Below are positions 14,572-23,396 of a DNA stretch of 29,063 bases, piece after piece. Source of the DNA: DATAFT01 sp035544635 (lineage in GTDB: Bacteria > Acidobacteriota > Thermoanaerobaculia > Multivoradales > Multivoraceae); assembly GCA_035544635.1 (NCBI GenBank), contig DATKDQ010000096.1, positions 1 to 29,063 on the forward strand, in the 5' to 3' direction. Position numbers and translations under genes: made by a program. Each line of letters starts with the position of its first letter. The stretch's first letter is position 1. A model generated the notes under the pieces. That model saw only the letters and a list, made by a program, of their open reading frames with translations. It did not search any database and was not told the DNA's origin.

Positions 14572-16992
14572 GTGGTCGCCGTCGAGCATCGGAAGGCACG
14601 CGGATCGGTCGCCGGCGGCGTGTCCGGGAGCGTGCTCGCGGCGATTCTGTTCCTGGGCGCGGCCGCCCCCGCGCAGCCGCCGCCCGCGCCGACCTCTCCC
14701 GACAGCTCGGCCGCCGCGCCGGAGACGCCCCTCGACGCGGCGCCGCAGCCGCCACCGGAAGCCACGCCGGAGACGCCCCCGGAAGCCGCGCAGCCATCGC
14801 CGAGTCCGGCCGCGCCCACCGGAGACCCGCCGCCGGCCCCCGCGGCTGCCACTCCTCCCGCCGTGGCACCCGAGGGGCGACTGCGCTTCGAGGTCACGTT
14901 CGAGGACGAGGCCGGCGGCGGCAAGGCGGTGGCGCTGGCGGAGGAGCTCCGGCAGGAGGGCGAGATCTACGTCCTGCTCGGACGGGTCGAGATCTACTAC
15001 CAGGACGTCAAGATCTCGGCCGACCGCGCCGAGCTCGACCGCGAGTCCAAGATCGTGACCGCGATCGGCAGCATCGTGGTCGATCAGGGTCCGAGCCGCC
15101 TCACCGGTGAGACCGCGAGCTTCCACCTGGACGAAAAGACCGGAACTCTGACGCAGGCCCGCGGCTACGTCTCGTCCGACTACTTCTTCAGCGGGGCCGA
15201 GGTGCGCAAGACCGGTGATCGCACCTACACTGTCATCGACGGAGTCTTTACTTCCTGCGCGCAGGACGTCCCGCCCTGGAGCTTCCGCGCGGCGCGCACC
15301 GACCTGGTGGTCGACGGCTACGCCAGGACCCGCGGCGCCGCCATGCGGGTGAAGAAGGCACCCGTCTTCTACCTGCCTTACCTGCTGTGGCCGGTGAAGT
15401 CCGAGCGCAGCTCTGGCTTCCTGGTGCCGAAGCCGGGCTACTCGGCGCGGCGCGGCGGCTCGCTCGGGCTCGCCTACTACCAGACCATGGGCCGGAGCTT
15501 CGACACCACCTTCAACCTGGACCTCTTCAGCAAGGAGTACCTCGGTATCGGCAACGAGCTCCGCTACCAGCCGACCGAGGGCACCAGCGGCATCTTCCAG
15601 GGCTATTGGCTGGACGACCCCGACCTCGGTCAGGCGCGCTGGCGCGTGCGCCTCGACCACCAGTCGCAGGACCTGCCGTGGGGGTTTCGCGGCGTCGCCA
15701 CCCTGGAGGACGTGTCCGACTTCAACTACTTCCTGGACTTCGAGCGCGAGGCGCGCCAGAACAGCCAGCGCCAGCTCTACTCGAACGGCTTCCTCACCCG
15801 CAACTGGGGACGGCAGTCGTTGAATCTGCTGCTCGATCAGCGCGAGACGTTCCTGTCCCAGGAGTCGGTGGTCGAGCTGCGCCAGCTCCCCGAGATCGAG
15901 TACCAGCTCCGCTCGACCCAGCTCGGCGAGCTGCCGCTCTATCTGCAGATGCGCAGCGCGTTCCACTACCTGGACGTCGAGCGCCGCGCCGACTACGACC
16001 GTACCTACCCGCGGGCGCACCTCTTCCCGCAGCTCACGCTGCCGTTCCGGGCCTTCCCCTGGCTGTCGCTCTCGATCGATGCGCAGGCCGACCTCACCTG
16101 GTGGGGCGACAGTCTGCTCGTGGCCGGGGACGAGGCGATGGACGCCACCAGCGTCTTTCGGGGGGAGAGCCTGACGCGCGTCCTGCCTGGCGTCTCGACC
16201 GAGGTCGTCGGCCCCTCGCTGTCGCGCATCTACGAGGGGAGCGGCAAGCGATGGAGCCGCTTCAAGCACGTGATCGAGCCCCGGCTCGCCTACGCTTACC
16301 TCGGCGAGTACGACGATCGGGCTCGCATTCCGCGCTTCGACGAGATCGACGTCCTCAACGCCGCCAACCTGGGGCGAGTCAGCCTCGTCAACCGGCTGCT
16401 CGCCAAGCCTGCCGACGAGTCGCGCGGCGGCGGGCGGGAGATCCTGTCCCTCGAGCTCTTCCGCCTGTACAGCTTCGACGACGACCAGCCGCTCCAGCTC
16501 TCGCGCGACGGCACCCAGAGCCGGCAGTCCGGCCCGCCGACGCTGCTCCTGCGGTACAACCCGAGCCGACGCACCAACCTGCGTCAGGAGGTCCAGTTCA
16601 ACTCGTTGTTCGGCCGGATCCAGTCGACCTCGACCGCGGGCAGCCTCGGCTTGGGCCCGCACCTGTTCGGCCTGCGCTGGACGACGCGTACCAACCCGGA
16701 CGACGGCGTCACGCGTGCCAACCAGATTCGCGTCTCGAGTGACGTCGAGCTGGTTCCCCGCAAGCTGCGCTGGACCTCCTCGGTGAACTTCGACGCCAAC
16801 GAGGCCTTCCTGCAGCTCCAGCGTCACATCTTCGAGTACACCGGGAGCTGCTACGCGGTGCGCTTCGAGTTCGGCGAGTTCCGGTCCCGCAGCGACCAGC
16901 GCAGGGACCGCGAGTTCCGCTTCTCGTTGAGCCTGAAGAACGTGGGCACGTTCCTCGACTTCTCTGGAGGGGAGCACGAGGGCCTCGAGTAG
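14572..16992 (+). CDS. lptD: LPS-assembly outer membrane protein LptD
   Basis: LptD forms the outer-membrane barrel through which lipopolysaccharide is inserted into the outer leaflet. The protein is 806 aa. GTG 14572 gives a basic start followed by a hydrophobic signal peptide ending AAAPAQ (to about residue 35). An unusual Pro/Ala-rich linker (35-100) follows. The OstA/LptA-like periplasmic domain (about 103-240) has GRVEIYYQDVKISADRAELD, SRLTGETASFHLDEKTG and GVFTSCAQDVPPWSFRAAR. The plug and beta-barrel region follows with APVFYLPYLLWPVKSERSSGFLVPKPG and many alternating strands up to the C-terminus. Only two cysteines were noted, C229 and C760 (in GSCYAVRFEF), where enterobacteria have two pairs. 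The promoter must lie in the 142-bp divergent gap with ruvX. rmlD begins 33 bp downstream. Confidence 0.93.
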   Translation: MVAVEHRKARGSVAGGVSGSVLAAILFLGAAAPAQPPPAPTSPDSSAAAPETPLDAAPQPPPEATPETPPEAAQPSPSPAAPTGDPPPAPAAATPPAVAPEGRLRFEVTFEDEAGGGKAVALAEELRQEGEIYVLLGRVEIYYQDVKISADRAELDRESKIVTAIGSIVVDQGPSRLTGETASFHLDEKTGTLTQARGYVSSDYFFSGAEVRKTGDRTYTVIDGVFTSCAQDVPPWSFRAARTDLVVDGYARTRGAAMRVKKAPVFYLPYLLWPVKSERSSGFLVPKPGYSARRGGSLGLAYYQTMGRSFDTTFNLDLFSKEYLGIGNELRYQPTEGTSGIFQGYWLDDPDLGQARWRVRLDHQSQDLPWGFRGVATLEDVSDFNYFLDFEREARQNSQRQLYSNGFLTRNWGRQSLNLLLDQRETFLSQESVVELRQLPEIEYQLRSTQLGELPLYLQMRSAFHYLDVERRADYDRTYPRAHLFPQLTLPFRAFPWLSLSIDAQADLTWWGDSLLVAGDEAMDATSVFRGESLTRVLPGVSTEVVGPSLSRIYEGSGKRWSRFKHVIEPRLAYAYLGEYDDRARIPRFDEIDVLNAANLGRVSLVNRLLAKPADESRGGGREILSLELFRLYSFDDDQPLQLSRDGTQSRQSGPPTLLLRYNPSRRTNLRQEVQFNSLFGRIQSTSTAGSLGLGPHLFGLRWTTRTNPDDGVTRANQIRVSSDVELVPRKLRWTSSVNFDANEAFLQLQRHIFEYTGSCYAVRFEFGEFRSRSDQRRDREFRFSLSLKNVGTFLDFSGGEHEGLE

Positions 16993-17025
16993 GAACCGGC
17001 GCCGGTCGCAGGCGGAGGGCGCGCC

Positions 17026-17925
17026 GTGCGCGGTCTGATCTTCGGCGCGTCGGGGCTCCTGGGCCGCGCGCTCCAGCGCGAGCTCGAGCGGCGCCGCGAG
17101 CCCTTCCTGGCGATGGACCACCGCGCCGCCGACATCACCGACCCGGCGCAGGTCGTCAAGGTCGTGCGCTGGTTCGAGCCCGACGTTCTCTACAACTGCG
17201 CCGCGTTCACCCGCGTCGACGACTGCGAGGCGCACGCCGAGCTGGCGCGCGAGGTCAACGGCCGCGCCGTGGCGCACCTGGCGGTCGCGTCGAGGTCGGC
17301 CGGCGCCATGCTGGTCCAGGTATCGACCGACTACGTGTTCGACGGCGCCGCGCGCGCTCCGTACGTGGAGGAGGCGGAGGTGGCGCCGCTCCAGGAGTAC
17401 GGTCGGTCGAAGCTGCTCGGCGAGCGCGAGGCGCTGCGGTGGGAGCGATCCGTCGTGGTGCGCACGAGCTGGCTGTTCTCCGCCTGCGGGCCGAGCTTCG
17501 CGGCGACCATGGTGCGGCTGCTGGCCCATGGGGGACAGGGCGGGGGCGGGCTCGCCGGCGAGCAGCCGGTGCGCGTCGTCGACGACCAGGTGGGCTGCCC
17601 GACCTACGCCCCGTTTCTGGCGCGCGCCCTGGCCGATCTGGCGGCGCGCGGGGCACGCGGGGTCGTCCACTACCGCAACGCCGACGCGGTGTCGTGGCAC
17701 GGCTTCGCCGCGGAGATCGCGCGGCGGGTGGCTCCCGGGCGGGCGGTGGTGCCGGTATCGACCGCCGAGTTTCCCCGTCCGGCGCGGCGGCCGGCCTACT
17801 CGGTGCTCGACGTGGAGCGCTTCGAGGCGATCGTGGGCCGCCCCGTCGAGGCGTGGCGCGACGGGCTCGACGAGTGCCTGCCCGAGCTGTTGGCGGCAGC
17901 GCGGTCTTTGGCGCCGAAGACATGA
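17026..17925 (+). CDS. rmlD: dTDP-4-dehydrorhamnose reductase RmlD
   Basis: RmlD reduces dTDP-4-keto-L-rhamnose to dTDP-L-rhamnose with NAD(P)H, the last step of rhamnose donor synthesis. The 299-aa protein has the dinucleotide motif GASGLLGRAL (7-16), VLYNCAAFTRVDDCE (55-69), VSTDYVFDG (99-107) with the catalytic Thr, and the YGRSK Tyr/Lys pair (125-129). RTSWLFS and QVGCPTY follow, all standard for RmlD. GTG 17026 follows a clear GGCGGAGGG ribosome site. Its stop overlaps the next ATG (ATGA). No rmlA, rmlB or rmlC is in the window, so they must be elsewhere if L-rhamnose is made. Adjacent lptD and the large glycosyltransferase cluster suggest the rhamnose goes into LPS. Confidence 0.92.
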   Translation: MRGLIFGASGLLGRALQRELERRREPFLAMDHRAADITDPAQVVKVVRWFEPDVLYNCAAFTRVDDCEAHAELAREVNGRAVAHLAVASRSAGAMLVQVSTDYVFDGAARAPYVEEAEVAPLQEYGRSKLLGEREALRWERSVVVRTSWLFSACGPSFAATMVRLLAHGGQGGGGLAGEQPVRVVDDQVGCPTYAPFLARALADLAARGARGVVHYRNADAVSWHGFAAEIARRVAPGRAVVPVSTAEFPRPARRPAYSVLDVERFEAIVGRPVEAWRDGLDECLPELLAAARSLAPKT

Positions 17926-18893
17926 CGAAGATCCTCATCACCGGCGTCACCGGCTTCGCCGGCTCCCATCTCGCCGATCTGCTGCTGGCCGAGCATCCGG
18001 AGATGCGGATCGCCGGCATGTACCGCTGGCGCAGCCCGATGGAGAACCTCGCGGCGCAGCTGGGACGCATCGAGCTCTACGAGACCGACCTGCGCGACTA
18101 CATCTCGGTCCAGCGCACGCTCGACATGTGCCGCCCCGACGTCATCTTCCATCTCGCCGCCCAGAGCTTCGTGCCGGCGAGCTGGACCGGACCGGCCGAG
18201 ACGCTGACCACCAACCTGCTCGGGCAGACCTACCTGTTCGAGGCGGTGCGCGCGCTGGGCCTCGATCCGGTGATCCAGATCGCCTGCTCGAGCGAGGAGT
18301 ACGGCCTGGTGCTTCCGGACGAGGTGCCGATCCGGGAGACCAACCCGCTGCGGCCGCTGTCGCCCTACGCGGTGTCGAAAGTGGCGCAGGACTACCAGGG
18401 GTATCAGTACTTCCAGAGCTACGGGCTCAAGATCGTTCGCACGCGCGCGTTCAACCACACCGGGCCGCGGCGCGGCGAGGTGTTCGCGATGTCGAGCTTC
18501 GCCAAGCAGCTCGCCGAGATCGAGCGCGGAGCGGCCGATCCGGTGCTCAGGGTGGGAAACCTCCAGGCGGTGCGCGACTTCACCGACGTGCGCGACGTCG
18601 TGCGCGCCTACGTGCTGTCGGTTACCAGGGGGGAGCCCGGCGAGGTCTACAACATCTCCTCCGGCCGGGGGAGCTCGATCCGCGAGCTTCTCGATACACT
18701 CATCATGCTCTCCGGCCTGGACGTCGAGGTCAGGATCGACCCGCAGCGGCTCCGGCCCTCCGACGTCGAGATCCTGATCGGAGATTGCACCAAGTTCCGG
18801 GAGCGAACGGGCTGGACCCCCAGCATCCCGCTGGAGACCACGCTGCGCGACCTGCTCGACTACTGGCGACGACGTGTGAGGACGGCGCGATGA
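17922..18893 (+). CDS. GDP-6-deoxy-D-mannose reductase / GDP-mannose 4,6-dehydratase family SDR
   Basis: This 323-aa extended short-chain dehydrogenase acts on a GDP-hexose. GVTGFAGSH (8-16) binds the cofactor, VIFHLAAQSFVPASW (74-88) precedes the CSSEEYG active-site strand (122-128), and the catalytic pair is Y149/K153 in SPYAVSK. RTRAFNHTGPRRGEVF, VGNLQAVRDFTDVRDVVRAY and the C-terminal LRPSDVEILIGD plus TGWTPSIPLETTLRDLLDYW belong to the GMD/RMD group. SSEEYG rather than TSELYG, and the modest length, favour the reductase (Rmd), which forms GDP-D-rhamnose. A dehydratase role cannot be excluded. ATG 17922 overlaps the rmlD stop, so a dTDP-L and a GDP-D deoxysugar enzyme are made together. 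Confidence 0.85.
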   Translation: MTKILITGVTGFAGSHLADLLLAEHPEMRIAGMYRWRSPMENLAAQLGRIELYETDLRDYISVQRTLDMCRPDVIFHLAAQSFVPASWTGPAETLTTNLLGQTYLFEAVRALGLDPVIQIACSSEEYGLVLPDEVPIRETNPLRPLSPYAVSKVAQDYQGYQYFQSYGLKIVRTRAFNHTGPRRGEVFAMSSFAKQLAEIERGAADPVLRVGNLQAVRDFTDVRDVVRAYVLSVTRGEPGEVYNISSGRGSSIRELLDTLIMLSGLDVEVRIDPQRLRPSDVEILIGDCTKFRERTGWTPSIPLETTLRDLLDYWRRRVRTAR

Positions 18894-19495
18894 GCCCATC
18901 GGCCCCCGACGCTTCGAGGCCCGACCCCGATCTCGACACCCCGACGCCCGGAGATGCGCGCGCCGAGGAGCGGCTGCTGCGCTTCTACGACCGCCTGCGC
19001 CGGCGCGTGGCCGGCCGCGTCGCGAGCCGGGTGGGGGAGAGGTCGGCCGACATCCTGCTGCTCGCCCCCGACCTCTTCATCCTCCTGGTTCGACTCTTCC
19101 TCGATCCCAGAGTGCCCGCCGCGACCCGCTCGCTGGTGGGCGGCGCGCTCGCCTACTTCGTGCTCCCTGCGGACCTCCTTCCCGAGATCTTCCTCGGGGT
19201 GGGTGGATTCCTCGACGACGTCGTGCTGGCCGGCGCGGTGGTCTCGCACGTGTTCTCGAGCGACCTGCGACCGTTCGTCGAGCGGCACTGGAGCGGCCGG
19301 CACGACGCGCAGGCCGCGATCGAGGATGCCGTCCGCGCCGGGGAGGCGCTCCTGCCCTCCCGCCTGTACGAGCGGCTCGCCCGCGTGCTCGCCCGTCACG
19401 GCGTCGACCTCGGCCGCGCCCCTCGTCCCGGCAGCCTCGGGCTCGACTCCGCGACCACGGATGACGAGACGTACGACTACAGCCGAGTCACCTGA
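18890..19495 (+). CDS. DUF1232 (YkvA-like) membrane protein
   Basis: This 201-aa protein has an acidic, Pro-rich N-terminus (1-25), an Arg-rich amphipathic stretch (30-50) and a hydrophobic part. At about 77-115 it carries VPAATRSLVGGALAYFVLPADLLPE followed by GGFLDDVVLAGAVV, the signature of DUF1232: a small membrane hairpin with conserved P-x-D-L-(I/L)-P and D-D residues. The family has no assigned biochemical role. ATG 18890 overlaps the previous stop (ATGA), so it is co-translated with the deoxysugar genes, but no functional link is known. It is the last gene before the gap with the Rex-type operator. Confidence 0.83.
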   Translation: MSPSAPDASRPDPDLDTPTPGDARAEERLLRFYDRLRRRVAGRVASRVGERSADILLLAPDLFILLVRLFLDPRVPAATRSLVGGALAYFVLPADLLPEIFLGVGGFLDDVVLAGAVVSHVFSSDLRPFVERHWSGRHDAQAAIEDAVRAGEALLPSRLYERLARVLARHGVDLGRAPRPGSLGLDSATTDDETYDYSRVT

Positions 19496-19590
19496 GGAGG
19501 TCTTGCGGTAGTCCCCCGGGTCTCCTGTACGACGGCCTGGCCGACCGAGACATGACGGGCAAAGTGAGCCACTGCCGGCCCCGCGGCGAA

Positions 19591-19610
19591 CTTGTGAATT
19601 TTTTCACAAG
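19591..19610. promoter_or_regulatory. Rex-type redox operator (perfect inverted repeat)
   Basis: The sequence is a perfect palindrome with 8-bp arms around TTTT. Its core at 19592-19609, TTGTGAATTTTTTCACAA, matches the published Rex consensus TTGTGAA-N4-TTCACAA at every fixed position. Rex is an NADH/NAD+-sensing repressor that leaves DNA when NADH rises and is known to control respiratory genes. The site is AT-rich inside a very GC-rich genome and lies 78 bp before the first gene of the respiratory operon. It overlaps the putative -35 element. A rex gene is not in this window. Confidence 0.85.
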
Positions 19611-19620
19611 CGGGTAGTGT
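19592..19620 (+). promoter_or_regulatory. Putative sigma70-type promoter of the respiratory operon
   Basis: TTGTGA at 19592-19597 may act as the -35 element and TAGTGT at 19615-19620 as the -10 element, with a 17-bp spacer. Both are imperfect. The Rex-type palindrome covers the -35 and most of the spacer, so a bound repressor would block RNA polymerase. A transcript from here would have an untranslated leader of about 60 bases before ATG 19688. The rest of the 192-bp gap (19496-19687) shows no other gene or clear terminator. Confidence 0.4.
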
Positions 19621-19687
19621 AGGGCGTTGACCGCCGCGGCGACTCGGGTCAGCCCCGTACGGCACCGGCGCACGCGGAGCCCGCTCG

Positions 19688-20722
19688 ATGCCTGAAGACT
19701 CCACCCCGGAAGGCGCGGCCCCGGCCCCGATCGCGGCGCCATCGAGCGGCGTGCGCACCTTCGTGGGCCTCTTCGTCGTTCCGCTCCTCGTCGTCATCCT
19801 GTGCGTCGGGATATTCGTCCTGTTCGGTTGGGCCGCCTACGAGCGGCGCAGCGTCGGGGACTACCTCCAGGACCTCCGCGACAGTCGCTCCTTCTTCGCG
19901 CATCGGCGCAAACAGGCCGCCTACGAGCTGTCCAAGATCCTGAGCGCGAACCCCGAGGCGCTGCGCGAGGATCACGGGGCGGCGGAAGAGCTGCGCCGGC
20001 TCTTCACCACCACCGACGACCTCTGGGTGCGCCGTTATCTCGCACTGGTGCTGGGACACACCGGCGACGAGGAGGCGGTGCCGCTCCTGGTCGAGGGCGC
20101 CGGCCACGACGACTCACAGCTGCGCATCTACTCGCTGTGGGCGCTCGGCGCGATCGCTCACTCCGGGGGTTTCGTCACGCTCGAGGCGGCGCTCACGGAC
20201 ACCGACCCGGGCATCCGGAAGACAGCGGCCTACGCGCTGGGCAGTTTCGAGGATCGCGCGGCGGCGGTCGCGGCCCTGGTGCCTCTGGTCGACGATCCAG
20301 TGGCGGACGTTCGCTGGAACGCGGCGCTCGCGCTGGCCCGGCTCGGCAGCACGGAGGGCGTCGAGGTGCTCGAGCAGATGCTCGAGCGCCGGCTGCTGGC
20401 GCAGATCCCCGGGATCACGCCGCAGCAGCAGGAGGAGGCGATGATCAGCGCGCTGCGTGCGCTGGTGCACCTGAGAGTGGTGCTCGATCGCGCGACGCTC
20501 GACCGCCTCGCCGAGGAGGATCCCAGCCTCAAGGTGCGCCAGGCGGCGATCGAGGCACGCAGAAGCCGCGACGCAGACTACGGCGGCTCGCGTCCGCCGC
20601 TCGGCTTCGAGCGGCAGGCCGGAACGCCTGCAGGGTTGACACCCCCTGACCGATTCGATTACATACGCCCGTTCCCGGCGAACCCGGGTTCTCTGCTCCC
20701 ACTGCGACAGGGAAGAGTTTGA
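19688..20722 (+). CDS. Membrane-anchored HEAT-repeat protein, first gene of the bc-type operon
   Basis: This 344-aa protein has a short Pro/Ala-rich cytoplasmic start, one strong membrane helix (about 24-50) and a soluble alpha-helical body. Residues 110-290 contain about five HEAT/PBS-lyase-like repeats, visible as repeated W/V-RRYLALVLGHTGDEEAVPLL, LRIYSLWALGAIA, IRKTAAYALGSFED and VRWNAALALARLG units. The tail (295-344) is Pro/Gly-rich and probably disordered. Such repeats usually act as protein-binding scaffolds. It is the first gene after the Rex-type operator and overlaps the Rieske gene by one base (TGATG), so a role in assembling or holding together the respiratory complex is likely but not shown. 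No enzyme motif was seen. GGAG precedes ATG 19688 at good spacing. Confidence 0.85.
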   Translation: MPEDSTPEGAAPAPIAAPSSGVRTFVGLFVVPLLVVILCVGIFVLFGWAAYERRSVGDYLQDLRDSRSFFAHRRKQAAYELSKILSANPEALREDHGAAEELRRLFTTTDDLWVRRYLALVLGHTGDEEAVPLLVEGAGHDDSQLRIYSLWALGAIAHSGGFVTLEAALTDTDPGIRKTAAYALGSFEDRAAAVAALVPLVDDPVADVRWNAALALARLGSTEGVEVLEQMLERRLLAQIPGITPQQQEEAMISALRALVHLRVVLDRATLDRLAEEDPSLKVRQAAIEARRSRDADYGGSRPPLGFERQAGTPAGLTPPDRFDYIRPFPANPGSLLPLRQGRV

Positions 20723-21414
20723 TGGCCGAGCAAGATTCGAGTGCGTCGAAGGATCGGCCATCCGGAGAGCAGCCGGCGGCGGCTGCGCCGGGAGCCCGCG
20801 AGGGCGCGCCGGGGGCGGCCGCTGCGGCCGGGGCCAAGGCAGCGCCCGGAGCGGCAGCTCCCGGAGCGAAGGTCACGGCGGCTCCCAAGGCACGCGCTGC
20901 GCGACCCGCGGACACCAGCGGCGGCGTGACGCGCCGCGGCTTCTTCTCCTGGGCGGCGGTCGGCTGGGTGGGGTTCACTGTCGCCATCGGCGGCTGCATG
21001 GCCGCGTTCAATCGCTTTCTCTACCCCAACGTCCTCTTCGAGCCGCCGACCCGCTTCAAGGTGGGACGGCCCGAGGACTTCCCGGACGGCGTGGTAGACG
21101 AGCGATTCAAGGAGACCCGCGGCATCTGGGTCGTCAACCAGGAGGGGCGCCTCTACGTGCTGATCGCGATCTGCACCCATCTCGGCTGCCCCCCCAATTG
21201 GCTCGCCGAGCAGAACAAGTTCAAGTGCCCCTGCCACGGCAGCGGGTATTACAAGAACGGCGTGAACTTCGAGGGGCCGACACCGCGCCCGCTCGAGCGC
21301 GCCGCGATCTCGGTCGATCCCCAGGATGGCCAGCTCGTCGTCGACAAGGCGCGCAAGTTCCTGTTCGAGGCGGGTCAGTGGGACGACCCGGCGTCTTACA
21401 TCTCGGTCGGCTAG
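20722..21414 (+). CDS. Rieske iron-sulfur protein of a b6/bc-type complex
   Basis: This 230-aa subunit carries the [2Fe-2S] centre that accepts electrons from quinol at the positive side of the membrane. The cluster motifs are CTHLGC (151-156) and CPCHGSGY (169-176). C151, H153, C169 and H172 would bind the cluster, and C156/C171 would form the disulfide. A TRRGFF twin-arginine motif (70-75) followed by a hydrophobic stretch (74-96) indicates a Tat-dependent, uncleaved membrane anchor. The first 65 residues are an Ala/Gly/Pro/Lys-rich extension not usual in the family. ATG 20722 has GGGAAGAG upstream; the TTG at 20719 is ignored. The spacing and neighbours fit a quinol oxidase/cytochrome c reductase operon. 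Confidence 0.95.
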   Translation: MAEQDSSASKDRPSGEQPAAAAPGAREGAPGAAAAAGAKAAPGAAAPGAKVTAAPKARAARPADTSGGVTRRGFFSWAAVGWVGFTVAIGGCMAAFNRFLYPNVLFEPPTRFKVGRPEDFPDGVVDERFKETRGIWVVNQEGRLYVLIAICTHLGCPPNWLAEQNKFKCPCHGSGYYKNGVNFEGPTPRPLERAAISVDPQDGQLVVDKARKFLFEAGQWDDPASYISVG

Positions 21415-21523
21415 GAGAGTGTCCGGGTAATGTGGCGTCGACCTATCGGAGCAGGGGCGCGCCGTCCGCGGCGCCAAAGTCATGCTGGCGGAGGGGCCGC
21501 AGGCTAGCGAGGACCGCTCTGAA

Positions 21524-22303
<780 letters not shown>

Positions 22304-22304
22304 T

Positions 22305-23396
22305 ATGCAAGCTCTCGCGGATTTCATCAACTTCCTCTCGGCGCCGCAGTTCTCGTTCACGCTTTCGATCGTCCTCTTTCTGGTGGCGATGCGCTCGCGC
22401 CGCCTGTGGACGAAGGCGGGTGGCCTGGCTCTGCTCGCCGCTGGCACCGGCTACTTCCTGCTGAGCCTCTTCAACCATGACTTCCGGCTCATCGTCACCA
22501 AGGAGGACAACGTCCCCATCGTGATGATGGTCTTCCTGGTCGGGTTCTTCTTCTGGCTGTCGATGCACAAGGCGTGGAAGAACGACCAGCTCACCGAGCA
22601 GGGAGAGCCGACGTTCGAGAAGACCGAGTCCGAGGACCGCATCTTCACCTGGCCCGACCTGGTGTTCTCGGAGTTCATCTGCATGGTCCTGCTCACGGTG
22701 GTGATGGTGGTGTGGTCGATCGGCCTCACCGCGCCGCTCGAGGAGCCCGCCAACACGTCGGTGGCGCCCAACCCGTCGAAGGCCCCGTGGTACTTCCTCG
22801 GCCTCCAGGAGATGCTGGTCTACTTCGATCCCTGGATGGCCGGCGTGCTGTTGCCCGGCCTCATCATCCTCGGGCTGATGGCGATTCCCTACATCGACAC
22901 CAACCCGAAGGGGAATGGCTACTACACCTTCCGCGAGCGCAAGACCGAGATCCTCCTCTTCAACTTCGGGTTCCTGGTGCTGTGGGTGCAGCTGATCGTG
23001 ATCGGCACCTTCCTGCGCGGTCCCAACTGGAACTTCTTCGGGCCCTACGAATACTGGGATCCCGCCAAGGTCGAGCCGCTGATCAACGTCGACGTGGCGG
23101 ACTTCTTCTGGATCCGGATGCTCGGGGTCGGTCACCCGTCGCACTGGGTGCTGCGCGAGCTGCCCGGGATTCTGTTCGTGGTGGGCTATCTGTTCGTGCT
23201 GCCGGTGCTGCTCCCGAAGCTGAGGCTCACCAAGAAGTACTTCGGACGCTTCTACGACCAGATGGGCCCCGCCCGCTACTACTTGGGCATCAGCCTGGTC
23301 CTCATCATGCTGATGATGCCGATCAAGATGTATCTGCGGTGGGCGTTCAACCTGAAGTACTTCGTCCATATCCAGGAGTTCTTCTTCAACATCTGA
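22305..23396 (+). CDS. Cytochrome b C-terminal half (subunit IV-like) with extra membrane helices
   Basis: This 363-aa protein follows the b6-like gene after one base and supplies the rest of the quinol-oxidation site. The diagnostic motif is KAPWYFLGLQEMLVYFDPW (159-177): the usual PEWY is APWY here (160-163), so the Glu of PEWY is replaced. The subunit is much longer than the 160-residue, three-helix subunit IV. I count about eight hydrophobic segments, roughly 14-30, 36-56, 70-88, 118-142, 178-197, 217-235, 287-303 and 325-345. The first three precede the conserved part and the last two follow a soluble loop with NWNFFGPYEYWDP. ATG 22305 is the only sensible start. A hairpin overlaps its stop codon. 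Confidence 0.9.
   Translation: MQALADFINFLSAPQFSFTLSIVLFLVAMRSRRLWTKAGGLALLAAGTGYFLLSLFNHDFRLIVTKEDNVPIVMMVFLVGFFFWLSMHKAWKNDQLTEQGEPTFEKTESEDRIFTWPDLVFSEFICMVLLTVVMVVWSIGLTAPLEEPANTSVAPNPSKAPWYFLGLQEMLVYFDPWMAGVLLPGLIILGLMAIPYIDTNPKGNGYYTFRERKTEILLFNFGFLVLWVQLIVIGTFLRGPNWNFFGPYEYWDPAKVEPLINVDVADFFWIRMLGVGHPSHWVLRELPGILFVVGYLFVLPVLLPKLRLTKKYFGRFYDQMGPARYYLGISLVLIMLMMPIKMYLRWAFNLKYFVHIQEFFFNI

Noticed and set aside
12835..17700. Very long open frame on the minus strand through lptD and rmlD
   Set aside because: Only the part encoding MltG (to 14016) has family motifs. The rest is antisense to lptD and rmlD, is Arg/Ala/Leu-rich without domains, and stays open because of the high GC content.
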